The position numbers and the translations under genes were made by a program. Source: Oceanobacillus timonensis (GTDB taxonomy: Bacteria; Bacillota; Bacilli; Bacillales; Amphibacillaceae). Taken from it: DNA of 64,000 bases. The notes under the pieces are model-generated. The model was not told where the DNA came from, ran no database searches, and was given only the letters and a program-made list of their open reading frames with translations. The DNA is taken from contig NZ_LT800497.1 of NCBI RefSeq assembly GCF_900166635.1, forward strand, positions 265,419-329,418. The letters run 5' to 3'. Shown here one piece after another: positions 54,610 through 63,060 of the stretch. Positions within the stretch are counted from its first letter, which is position 1. Every line of letters starts with the position of its first letter.

Positions 54610-55497
54610 TTAAGAAATAGAAGCTTCGTAGATCGAATCGACAGCTTTTTTCAGCTCTGCATCAAATTCTTCCTGCGATTGATTTGCGTTTAAATCCTGA
54701 CTTAATGCTCTGGAGAAACTGGCTATAAGTCCTTTATTGTCTTTTAATTTCGCATTGGCATCATCTGTGGAGTAACCGCCGGATAATGCAACAACACGGA
54801 TAACATTCGGGTGATCGATTAATTCTCTATATAAGTTATTTTGTGTTGGAATCGATAATTTCAGCATAACCAGTTGATTAGATTCCAGCTGATTTAAATG
54901 TTTGAGTATTTCTGTTTTTAAAATTTCTTCACTATCTTCTTTAGAAGGGCTGTTAATATCTACTTCCGGCTCAATAATTGGTACCAGTCCAGCAGCGATA
55001 ATTTGTTTTCCGATTTCAAATTGCTGGTCAACGACTTTTTTAATGCCTTCCGGGTTGTCTTCTTTAATGACAGAGCGCATTTTTGTGCCGAAAATATGAC
55101 GTTCATTAGCGCGATCGAGCGTTTCTTTTAAATCATTAATTGGTTTCATCAGTTGAACGCCGTCTGCTTCTTCAGCAAGTCCTTTGTCCACTTTTAAGAA
55201 TGGGACAATCCCTTTTTCTTCTGCAAGATAATCTCCTGTATACTTTCCTTCAATCTCACGATCCATGGTTTGCTCGAAAAGAATAGCGCCAATAATTTGA
55301 TCGGAATTAAAGGAAGGGGATGTAATGATTCTTGTCCGCATTTCGTGGACTAAATCAAACATTTCATCTTCACCTTGATAAGCATTTTCAGGGATGCCAT
55401 AAGCAGCTAAAGCTTTTGGTGTACTTCCGCCACTTTGATCCAGTGCTGCGATAAATCCTTGTCCATTTTTTACTTTTTCTAATTGATTTTCCTGCAT
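54610..55497 (-). CDS. fda: fructose-bisphosphate aldolase, class I
   Basis: 295 residues of the Staphylococcus-type class I aldolase. Motifs: [50 protein letters not shown], and the Schiff-base lysine in VMLKLSIPT. Metal-independent glycolytic/gluconeogenic enzyme. The ATG at 55497 has AAGGAG 8 bp upstream; the GTG at 55506 overlaps it. Single gene; I see no usual glycolytic neighbours. The second aldolase in the window (LacD) is a different family. Confidence 0.93.
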   Translation of the reverse strand: MQENQLEKVKNGQGFIAALDQSGGSTPKALAAYGIPENAYQGEDEMFDLVHEMRTRIITSPSFNSDQIIGAILFEQTMDREIEGKYTGDYLAEEKGIVPFLKVDKGLAEEADGVQLMKPINDLKETLDRANERHIFGTKMRSVIKEDNPEGIKKVVDQQFEIGKQIIAAGLVPIIEPEVDINSPSKEDSEEILKTEILKHLNQLESNQLVMLKLSIPTQNNLYRELIDHPNVIRVVALSGGYSTDDANAKLKDNKGLIASFSRALSQDLNANQSQEEFDAELKKAVDSIYEASIS

Positions 55498-55506
55498 CAC
55501 TTTCAC

Positions 55507-56088
55507 TCCTTTTTGTATTGAGCCGATAACCGGCTTGTAAAACAGTTTGAAGTAATCTCCACTTCCTATTGTAGCACTAAATATTAATAGATTATAGTGT
55601 TTTGTATAAAGGGCGGGGCGTTTAAAAATTTTTTGAAACGTTTAAAACAGCTACTCCCATCCTGCTGATAAAGCATATCTTTACTTCTCTTCTCTAATAA
55701 TATACAATTTATAGTAAATAAAAAATGCAATTTAAACAATTTTTACACATTTTAACCATCGGCGCTTTACTAAAATCTATGAGTGATAAATGGCTATATT
55801 TTTGATAGTAGCAACCGGTCCGCTTTCCGACATACAAATGTTTCCGTTGGCGTGAGTAACCGCAACCCTAGGAGTTATGGTTTTAGCCTAAATAACGAAT
55901 CATTCTGGTATTTAAAATGGTTGGTTAAGCAGTTCAAATCATGACAGCATGGATCGTTCATATCGAGTATAGCTTTCATGCATAGAAAGGCATGATTAAT
56001 GAACATTTTTATCATGCACCAAGAAAAATTTGTTCTGTTTGATTGAACTTTTATTTGTACAGCTATTGCAACCGCATAGAATATCCTA
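55507..56088. other. long non-coding stretch without a supported gene
   Basis: AT-rich with no ribosome-site-led frame. One 92-codon minus-strand frame (55875-56153) has no family features and runs into the foldback repeat. A GC-richer part around 55815-55880 (ACCGGTCCGCTTTCCGAC) resembles pieces of the repeat to the right and may be an older, degenerate copy. Confidence 0.5.
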
Positions 56089-56221
56089 CTAGCGGAGGCG
56101 GACCGTTTTGACTCCTGAGGGATCAGCACCATCTGAAGATCCACTTTTGCCAAGTGCTCTTCTTGGCAAAAGTTAGCTGAAGAGCGTGCTCCTAGGAAAG
56201 CAAAACGGTCCGCCGCAGCGG
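56089..56221. repeat. 133-bp foldback repeat element
   Basis: Outer arms GCGGACCGTTTTG (56098-56110) and CAAAACGGTCCGC (56201-56213) are perfect reverse complements. Inner arms include ACTTTTGCCAAG (56142-56153) with its exact complement at 56161-56172 around 7 bases. In RNA or single-stranded DNA it would make a long cruciform with side bulges. Markedly more GC-rich than its surroundings. The pattern (CGGAGGCGG...CTCC...CCGCCGCAGCG) resembles dispersed imperfect-palindrome elements found in many Bacillaceae genomes. Confidence 0.75.
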
Positions 56222-56433
56222 CGCAGTTCAGCGGTCGCCTTATACTTTACCTTCTATCCTTTGTCAACAGCTGTAAGGAAATTATTTTTAAAAAGCGAAA
56301 GTTGAGTAACTTATTTATGGAAAAATAGCAACCATAGATGTTGGTGTTGAACCTAAACTTCTAATAGATATGTTAGTAATAGTGTACGGTACTTCTTGAA
56401 ATAAAATATACCTTAAAGATGAGGGGGGAATTT

Positions 56434-57975
56434 ATGAACATTACCTATCTGCTCTTTTTTCTCTGTATTGTTGTTTGTACGCTGATTATAACTTATTGGG
56501 CGGCGAGACAAAGTAAAACGACCAATCAGTTCTATATTGCTGCCGGCAGTTTAACAGGCTTGCAAAACGGCATGGCGATTTCAGGGGATTATATCAGTGC
56601 AGCTTCCTTTTTAGGGATTGTCGGTACCATTGCGATTAATGGTTTTGATGGGTTTTTATATGCCATTGGATTTTTAGTTTCTTATTTAATTGTCTTATTT
56701 TTTATCGCAGAACCGGTACATCGTTTAGGGAAGTATTCATTAGGTGATGTGATTTGTGCCCGTTTTCCAAGCTACAAAATGCGGGGAATCATGGCGATAG
56801 GCGCTTTAATTATTTCTATTTTTTATATGATTCCGCAATTAGTGGCTGCTGGATTGTTAATCCGCTTGTTATTGGATATCAATTATTCTGCTTCTGTTTT
56901 AATTATCGGCATATTAATGACGATTTATGTTGTATTTGGCGGTATGTTTGCAACGAGTTGGGTACAGATTGTCAAAACAGTGCTGCTATTATCTGGTACA
57001 TTTTTGCTTGCACTCATTGTACTTGCACGATTTAACTGGAGTATTCCCAACCTCTTGGAGCAGGTTACGTTGAGGTCCCCCTTAGGAAATCAATTTTCAT
57101 TGCCAGGACATTTATTTAACAATCCTTTGGAAACGATTTCACTCCATCTGGCGTTAGTCCTGGGTACCGCTGGACTTCCGCATATTCTAATCCGTTTATT
57201 TACCGTGCGGAATACCGTAGAAGTACGTAAATCCCTGCTGACAGCAAGCTGGATTATCGGCGCATTTTATTTGATTGCACTCGTTTTAGGGCTGGGTGCT
57301 GTTGCTTTAGTAGGTTTTGAAGAACTGGTGATGCTGGATCCGTTCGGGAATTTAGCTGCACCATTGTTAGCGGAGAGTCTGGGCGGAGATTTTTTAATGG
57401 CTTTTATCGCGGCAATCGCATTTACAACCATTGTTGCAGTTGTAGCTGGTTTAGTCATCTCTGCAACAACTGCTTTCTCCCATGATATTTATTATCATCT
57501 GATTAAAAAAGAAAATGTTTCGGAAAAGAAACGTGTACGTGCTGCGCGTTGGACAGCATTTTTCATTGGTTTGCTTTCTACATTGTTTGCACTGGGTTTA
57601 CGGAATATGAATGTCACATTTCTGGTTTCTCTAACGTTTATTGTAGCAGCATCCAGTAATCTGCCCGTGCTTTTATTTACCATCTACTGGCGACGTTTCA
57701 ACCAGACTGGTGCTATCACAGGGATGCTCTCTGGTTTAATCGTGTCGCTGGTACTTTTATTTTTGGGGCCGCATGTGATGAATCCGGATGGAGGATGGAT
57801 TAGCATGGAGCCGCTGGTTCCTCTTTATAACCCGGGGATTATTGCCATTCCTGCAGGATTTTTAGGTGCGTATTTGGGAGCCGTGCTTTCACGGAATAAG
57901 GAAAGCGCTGTACCATTTTCTGCTTTTTATCTGCAGGCACAAACAGGTGTTGATATAAGGAGAGAGCGCCCGTGA
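56434..57975 (+). CDS. SSS-family sodium:solute symporter (acetate/carboxylate type)
   Basis: About 513 residues, around 13 helices. The Na-symporter signature region and GAGD-like stretch GDYISAASFLGIVGTIAINGFDGF, GKYSLGDVICARF, and VLGTAGLPHILIRLFTV match ActP/YwcA-type acetate and related monocarboxylate symporters. ATG at 56434 has AGGGGGG 7 bp upstream; the ATG at 56419 overlaps it. The stop codon overlaps the start of the LytS-type kinase gene, so transporter and sensor are translationally coupled. It is a paralogue of the symporter at 61307-62851. Confidence 0.88.
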   Translation: MNITYLLFFLCIVVCTLIITYWAARQSKTTNQFYIAAGSLTGLQNGMAISGDYISAASFLGIVGTIAINGFDGFLYAIGFLVSYLIVLFFIAEPVHRLGKYSLGDVICARFPSYKMRGIMAIGALIISIFYMIPQLVAAGLLIRLLLDINYSASVLIIGILMTIYVVFGGMFATSWVQIVKTVLLLSGTFLLALIVLARFNWSIPNLLEQVTLRSPLGNQFSLPGHLFNNPLETISLHLALVLGTAGLPHILIRLFTVRNTVEVRKSLLTASWIIGAFYLIALVLGLGAVALVGFEELVMLDPFGNLAAPLLAESLGGDFLMAFIAAIAFTTIVAVVAGLVISATTAFSHDIYYHLIKKENVSEKKRVRAARWTAFFIGLLSTLFALGLRNMNVTFLVSLTFIVAASSNLPVLLFTIYWRRFNQTGAITGMLSGLIVSLVLLFLGPHVMNPDGGWISMEPLVPLYNPGIIAIPAGFLGAYLGAVLSRNKESAVPFSAFYLQAQTGVDIRRERP

Positions 57976-59714
57976 TGCATCTAACTATTGTTTTATTCGA
58001 ACGTCTGGGTTTATTACTGGTGATTGCATTTGTTTTGACACGCAGTCCCGGGTTCCGATCGCTACTTTACCGTGAATTTCGTTTTAAAATGGCGGGGCTG
58101 CATGCGTGTGTCTTTGGTTTGTTTGGTATTGCCGGGACATTAACCGGCGTCGTTATTGACAGTGATTTTACGGTGATCAATACTTTTGTCTGGAATGTAG
58201 AAGCCGATCAGATGGTGGTCAGTTCCAGTCTGGTTGCTATCGTGATTGCGGGACTGTTAGGGGGACCAGTTGTTGGTTTGGGAGCTGGAATCATTGCTGG
58301 TACGCATTTATTCTTCCTTGGCGGGGTCGGTTTTCTAGCCAATAGTCTCGTCAATCCACTGACCGGGCTGCTTGCTGGTTTTACTGCTCGGTTCTTTTCG
58401 CAAGAACGTGTTATATCTCCGGTGAAAGCACTTTTTATCGGCATATTTCCTCCTATTTTATTAATGCACTTATTACTTATTTTTGATGCACAGGACAGGA
58501 AAATGATGGAGCTGATTAATACGATTGGGTTGCCCGTTGTGTTGTCGAACAGTATTGCCATTGCTATTTTTACGGCCATGATTGCCATTGTGCTTAGAGA
58601 GCAGGAAAATGAAGCGGCATTTGCAACAAGACAGGCATTAACCATTGTGGAAGAAGCATTGCCCTTTTTGAAAGAGGAAACATTTCATAAGAAGGCGGAA
58701 GGAATCGCTGATTTGTTCCATGCCCGTTTGAAATTGGCCGCGGTGACGGTGACAAATGAAAAAGAAGTGATGGCACACAAGGGGTTAGGGGGAGACCATC
58801 ATCACATTGGAAATCCGTTACGGACATCTCTCTCCAAGCGGGCATTAACATCACAAAAAATATTGGTCGCTTATTCGCAGACAGAGATTCAATGTACGCA
58901 TAAAAATTGTCCGCTGGAATCCGTGATCATTATCCCGATGATAGAAGCGCAGCAAACCATCGGCCTGATTAAATTGTATTTTCGTAAACCGCAGCATATC
59001 CGTCCAGTGGAGGTAATGCTGGCGGAAGGGTTGTTTCAATTAATTGCAAATCAATTAAAAACAATCAAAACAGAAAAGCTTGAACTGCATACCCGTGATG
59101 CAGAATTAAATAATTTACAAGCTCAGATTAACCCGCATTTTTTATTTAATACGTTGCATATGATTGCTGCCTTGTTTCGAAAAGATCCTGAAAAAGCGAG
59201 ATATATCACGATACAATTAGCAAACTTTATGCGGTTTAATCTCAAACTGGTATCTGCACATCTGGTTTCTTTAGAAAAGGAAACGGAGCATGTGAAAGCG
59301 TATATCGAGATTATTCAGACGCGATTTACAGGAAGGATGCACATTCATTTTTTACAACCGCAAGGAATTTCCCATTTGTTAATCCCGCCATCAACGATTC
59401 AGCCATTGGTGGAAAATAGTGTCAGGCATGGATTGGAACATGTTTCCGAGGGAGGGAAAGTAGAAGTGAAGATGGAAAGAGTAGACGAGCGAATTCAAAT
59501 CAGCGTCCGGGATAATGGACGAGGATTTCCGGAATCTGTGTTACAACAGGCTGGAGAAGCAGTGTTGACAGAGAAACAGCATGGCGGAACAGGTTTATAT
59601 AATGTGAATCAGCGCTTAATGAATCTGCTTGGTGAAGAGGCGCGTCTGCATGTGCGTAATTTACCTGCTGGCGGTAGCGAGGTTTATTTTAGTATTCCCT
59701 ATCATGAGGAATAG
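57972..59714 (+). CDS. LytS-family sensor histidine kinase
   Basis: About 580 residues. N-terminal 5TM-Lyt membrane domain (1-205), a GAF-like domain (about 225-350), a His_kinase domain with His389 in QAQINPHFLFNTLHMIA, and an HATPase (about 475-575; STIQPLVENSVRHGLEH, RDNGRGFPE, GGTGLYNVNQRLM). Relatives BtsS and YpdA of E. coli and LytS of Bacillus sense pyruvate or small carboxylates. Start GTG 57972 or ATG 57975, overlapping the symporter stop. It phosphorylates the LytTR regulator encoded 17 bp downstream. Confidence 0.92.
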   Translation: MMHLTIVLFERLGLLLVIAFVLTRSPGFRSLLYREFRFKMAGLHACVFGLFGIAGTLTGVVIDSDFTVINTFVWNVEADQMVVSSSLVAIVIAGLLGGPVVGLGAGIIAGTHLFFLGGVGFLANSLVNPLTGLLAGFTARFFSQERVISPVKALFIGIFPPILLMHLLLIFDAQDRKMMELINTIGLPVVLSNSIAIAIFTAMIAIVLREQENEAAFATRQALTIVEEALPFLKEETFHKKAEGIADLFHARLKLAAVTVTNEKEVMAHKGLGGDHHHIGNPLRTSLSKRALTSQKILVAYSQTEIQCTHKNCPLESVIIIPMIEAQQTIGLIKLYFRKPQHIRPVEVMLAEGLFQLIANQLKTIKTEKLELHTRDAELNNLQAQINPHFLFNTLHMIAALFRKDPEKARYITIQLANFMRFNLKLVSAHLVSLEKETEHVKAYIEIIQTRFTGRMHIHFLQPQGISHLLIPPSTIQPLVENSVRHGLEHVSEGGKVEVKMERVDERIQISVRDNGRGFPESVLQQAGEAVLTEKQHGGTGLYNVNQRLMNLLGEEARLHVRNLPAGGSEVYFSIPYHEE

Positions 59715-59731
59715 AAAGGAAGGTTTTTCTG

Positions 59732-60484
59732 ATGAAAATGCATATCATGATTGCAGAAGATGAGCAATTGGCACGGGAAGAATTAATGTATTTATTGGAA
59801 AGAGAACAAGACGTCAAACTTTTACCCAGTGCAGAAACAGGAGAGCAACTGGTTGAGCTGTATAAAGAACATGAACCGGATGTGATTTTTCTGGATGTGC
59901 ATATGCCGGGAATGCGCGGTGTAGCTGCTGCAAAGATAATCATGGAGCTTGCTTATATCAAACCGCCGTTATTTATTTTTACAACGGCATACGATGACTA
60001 TGCGGTAGAAGCTTTTGAAATAGAAGCGGTGGATTATATGCTGAAGCCTTATGACACCGCACGTTTTCAAACAGCAATGCATCGTCTCCGCAAACGAATA
60101 CAGCAATCAGAAAACAGCAAAGGTAGGGAGTCTGCACAAAATATACCTTCCTCTGCGAAACTTTTGGTTGATGATGACGATCGGACGATTGTTTTATCTC
60201 CCGATGCGATCTATTATGCTGTTCCACACAAACGGATGCTGGAAATTCATACCGAGGACAGGGTAATTTATAGCAAAATGACACTGCAAGAACTGGAAAA
60301 GAAGTTACAAGGGTACGCTTTTTTCAGAACCCATCGCAGTTATCTGGTTAATTTAAATCATATCCAGGAGATTACGCCGTGGTTTAATGGGGCAAGCAAT
60401 ATCACTTTAAAGGATGAAAAACAGACTAAAATTCCTGTCAGCCGGACAGCCAGAAAGCACCTGTTTGATTTATTTGGCAGCTAA
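59732..60484 (+). CDS. LytTR-type response regulator
   Basis: 250 residues: receiver domain (1-120) with the acidic pocket E9-D10-E11, phospho-acceptor Asp55 in VIFLDVHMPGMRG, Thr of FTTAYDDYAVEAF and Lys in MLKPYD. Linker, then the LytTR DNA-binding domain (about 145-248; YYAVPHKRMLEIHT, FFRTHRSYLVNLNHIQEITPWF). Such regulators bind pairs of 9-bp direct repeats; a fitting pair lies 108 bp after this gene. AAGGAAGG lies 8 bp before the ATG. Confidence 0.93.
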   Translation: MKMHIMIAEDEQLAREELMYLLEREQDVKLLPSAETGEQLVELYKEHEPDVIFLDVHMPGMRGVAAAKIIMELAYIKPPLFIFTTAYDDYAVEAFEIEAVDYMLKPYDTARFQTAMHRLRKRIQQSENSKGRESAQNIPSSAKLLVDDDDRTIVLSPDAIYYAVPHKRMLEIHTEDRVIYSKMTLQELEKKLQGYAFFRTHRSYLVNLNHIQEITPWFNGASNITLKDEKQTKIPVSRTARKHLFDLFGS

Positions 60485-60591
60485 AAAAAGGATATCCTTT
60501 CTTAGCTGCGTAAATGTAACGACGGTGGCCGCATCTAAGCTTGACGACAGCAAAATTTTCTAAGGAATAAACCATTCATCCCACGATGACA

Positions 60592-60621
60592 ACCGTTCAC
60601 CCTTTTATTTAAACCGTTGAA
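60592..60621 (+). promoter_or_regulatory. LytTR-type direct repeats
   Basis: ACCGTTCAC (60592-60600) and ACCGTTGAA (60613-60621) are in the same orientation with a 12-bp spacer. The published LytTR motif is [TA][AC][CA]GTTN[AG][TG] repeated at 12-13 bp, and each half matches 8 of 9 positions. The pair lies directly ahead of the -35 area of the DUF485-ActP operon. Confidence 0.65.
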
Positions 60622-60631
60622 ACAAATATCC

Positions 60632-60676
60632 ATACGTATATTATCATCTTCCTTTATAATTAAGAAAGCGTTTACA
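60632..60676 (+). promoter_or_regulatory. activator-type promoter with a cre-like site for the DUF485-ActP operon
   Basis: A perfect TATAAT at 60655-60660 has only ATACGT (60632-60637) at the -35 place, 17 bp upstream, so it should need help. AGAAAGCGTTTACA at 60663-60676, right behind the -10, matches the CcpA consensus at all but the first base. Together with the LytTR repeats upstream this points to two-component activation and glucose repression. The gap 60485-60962 holds nothing else I can support. Confidence 0.6.
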
Positions 60677-60962
60677 AAAAGGATTAAAAAAAGAGAAGGA
60701 GGAATGCCGGTTTCAAGTGACAATGGTGATGGAAGAGGGTCTATTAGAGGGAAAAGCGGTCATTGAATAAGAAAAGAAAAAGAGAAGCTGGTAATGACTC
60801 AAAGGAGATGAGAGGTTTTAGGCATAGAGAGAAGAGGCTTTTAATCATGTACAGGTGCAAGCGTGAGGGATGCATCAAAGGCTAAGGATCGGGGGGTACT
60901 TCGTCCGCATGAAGAGCTGGAGGCCTGGAAACCTTTCATTCCGATTTTCGAGGAGGATGCAG

Positions 60963-61310
60963 ATGGGGGCAGAAAAAGAATATAAGCAGGACCCTGCAAA
61001 CGAAATGGATTATGTACAAGTAACTGAAAGCAGATCTTTTAAAAAACTGATGCATGATCGAAAAAAATTTATTATTCCGTTAACAATCTTTTTCCTGGTA
61101 TTTTATTTCTTACTTCCAGTTTTAACTTCTTATACGACTTTTTTAAACACACCGGCAATTGGTGATATTTCTTGGGTTTGGCTATTTGCGTTAGCCCAAT
61201 TTATCATGACATGGGTGTTATGCACTGTTTATGTGAGGAAGGCAGCGTCCTTTGATAAACAGGCAGATAAAATTATAAGAGAAATCGAAGAAGGAGGAGA
61301 GGAACGATGA
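60963..61310 (+). CDS. DUF485-family membrane protein (YjcH-like)
   Basis: 115 residues. A soluble basic N-terminus (SRSFKKLMHDRKKFIIPLTIFFLVFYF) and two membrane helices (about 43-65 and 80-105). DUF485 proteins are nearly always encoded directly before acetate symporters (yjcH-actP in E. coli). ATG at 60963 follows GGAGG with 6-bp spacing. Ends with a 4-bp overlap with the symporter gene. Confidence 0.9.
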   Translation: MGAEKEYKQDPANEMDYVQVTESRSFKKLMHDRKKFIIPLTIFFLVFYFLLPVLTSYTTFLNTPAIGDISWVWLFALAQFIMTWVLCTVYVRKAASFDKQADKIIREIEEGGEER

Positions 61311-62851
61311 GTGCCACAGTTATTATCCTTTTTCTTGCGATTGTTCTTCTGACACTGGTTATTACTTTTTTTGCTGCAAGGAAAACACAGACAGCAGGAG
61401 ATTTTTATACTGCCGGCGGTGGACTGACGGGCTGGCAAAATGGTCTAGCCATTGCAGGTGACTATTTATCAGCTGCCTCTTTTTTAGGGATTGCCGGGGC
61501 GATTGCATTATATGGTTTTGATGGATTTTTCTATAGTATCGGCTTTTTAATTGCCTATTTAGTGGTTCTCTTTCTTGTAGCGGAGCCGTTACGTAACCTT
61601 GGTAAATACACATTAGCAGATATGATTAATTCCCGTTTTGATGCGAAGAAGGTTCGGGGAGCAGCTGCACTGAACACCATTACAATCAGTACATTTTATA
61701 TGATTGCACAGCTTGTAGGTGCAGGCGCTTTAATACAGCTGCTTTTTGGCCTTGATTATTGGGTAGCAGTTCTGATCGTCGGGGTAATGATGACCATCTA
61801 CGTATTATTCGGCGGGATGATTGCGACAAGCTGGGTACAGATTGTAAAAGCAGTCCTGCTGATGGGCGGGATGGTAGTTATGGCATTTTTAGTTTTATTA
61901 AAATTTAATTTTAATATTGGACAGATGTTCACTGATGTAAAGTCTGTTACTGCGCATGGTGAGGCTTATTTGATGCCTGGCTTGCAATATACGGAACCAC
62001 TCAGCACGATATCACTTATGCTTGCCTTAGTGTTGGGGACGGCGGGACTACCTCATATTCTCATGCGGTTCTTTACTGTTCGGGATGCTCCGACAGCAAG
62101 AAGTTCCGTGGTTATCGCAACATGGGTTATCGGTATTTTCTATGTACTGACGTTATTCTTAGGTTTCGGTGCAGCAGCCTTTGTCGGGTTTGATAATATT
62201 TTAGCGGCAAATCCGGGAGGAAATATGGCAGCACCACTACTTGCCCAAGTCATAGGCGGCGACATTCTGTTTGCTTTTATCTCAGCAGTTGCCTTTGCAA
62301 CCATTTTAGCTGTAGTGGCAGGACTTGTTCTTTCTGGAGCATCCGCATTTGCACATGATTTATATGGACAGATTATTAAAAAAGGAAAGACGACAGAAAA
62401 AGAGCAGGTGTTAGCTGCACGTTATGCTTCACTAGCTGTGTCTGTTCTGTCCATTGTTTTAGCTTTATTTGCACAATATCTCAATGTTGCGTTCCTTGTT
62501 TCATTAGCCTTTTGTATCGCGGCCAGTGCCAATTTACCGGTTATTCTTTACACCATCTATTGGAAAAGATTCAATACAGCAGGGGCAGTGACGGCCATGC
62601 TGACCGGTCTATTCTCCGCGTTAATTTTAGTGTCGATCAGCCCGAGTGTATTCTCTCCGGTTGAGGGTGCGGCGTTATTTGTAGGAGAGCCAATCTTCCC
62701 GCTGACGAATCCGGCGCTTGTTTCCGTTCCGCTTGGGTTTCTTGGTGGATATGTAGGAACGATACTGTCGAAGGAAACGGATATGAAACGTTATGCAGAA
62801 GTGAAGGTGAAGGCGAATACAGGGTATAAGAGCAGTGGGGCTAGTCATTAA
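61307..62851 (+). CDS. actP: cation:acetate symporter, ActP-like
   Basis: 514 residues, about 13 helices of the SSS family. GDYLSAASFLGIAGAIALYGFDGF, LRNLGKYTLADMINSRF, GGMIATSWVQIVKAVLLM, and LGTAGLPHILMRFFTVRDAPTAR. The pairing with DUF485 and the sequence fit acetate (or glyoxylate/pyruvate-like) uptake, and the promoter set-up supports control by carboxylate sensing and CcpA. About as long as, and clearly related to, the symporter at 56434. Substrate is inferred. Confidence 0.92.
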   Translation: MSATVIILFLAIVLLTLVITFFAARKTQTAGDFYTAGGGLTGWQNGLAIAGDYLSAASFLGIAGAIALYGFDGFFYSIGFLIAYLVVLFLVAEPLRNLGKYTLADMINSRFDAKKVRGAAALNTITISTFYMIAQLVGAGALIQLLFGLDYWVAVLIVGVMMTIYVLFGGMIATSWVQIVKAVLLMGGMVVMAFLVLLKFNFNIGQMFTDVKSVTAHGEAYLMPGLQYTEPLSTISLMLALVLGTAGLPHILMRFFTVRDAPTARSSVVIATWVIGIFYVLTLFLGFGAAAFVGFDNILAANPGGNMAAPLLAQVIGGDILFAFISAVAFATILAVVAGLVLSGASAFAHDLYGQIIKKGKTTEKEQVLAARYASLAVSVLSIVLALFAQYLNVAFLVSLAFCIAASANLPVILYTIYWKRFNTAGAVTAMLTGLFSALILVSISPSVFSPVEGAALFVGEPIFPLTNPALVSVPLGFLGGYVGTILSKETDMKRYAEVKVKANTGYKSSGASH

Positions 62852-62860
62852 ATAGGGAAA

Positions 62861-62910
62861 AAAAGAAGCTGTTGCATAATCCATTCACTGATTATGCAAC
62901 AGCTTCTTTG
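62861..62910 (+). terminator. terminator of the DUF485-ActP operon
   Basis: A perfect 19-bp stem, AAAGAAGCTGTTGCATAAT with its complement, around CCATTCACTG. T-rich end. Confidence 0.9.
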
Positions 62911-62944
62911 TGTCCACTATATTTTTGTTGATGAAATAAATGTT

Positions 62945-62976
62945 TGCTGCCATGTAATAGCACATGGCAGCTTTTT
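62945..62976 (+). terminator. second hairpin with T-run before the transposase gene
   Basis: GCTGCCATGT (62946-62955) pairs with ACATGGCAGC (62962-62971) across AATAGC, then TTTTTC. It could be a backup terminator or part of the left end of the IS91-type element. Confidence 0.6.
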
Positions 62977-63060
62977 CATTGTCTAGGAAATTATAAAATT
63001 CTCTAGCTGTGGATAACTTTTATGTTAAACTTTTATTAACTCACTGGAGGGGTAGAGATA

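Noticed and set aside
55875..56153. 92-codon minus-strand open frame in the long intergenic space
   Set aside because: No ribosome site, no family pattern, and it runs into the foldback repeat, so it is probably chance.
56281..56410. LytTR repeats before the first SSS symporter
   Set aside because: Single AAAGTTGAG- and TATGTTAGT-like matches exist, but no pair has the needed 12-13 bp spacing.
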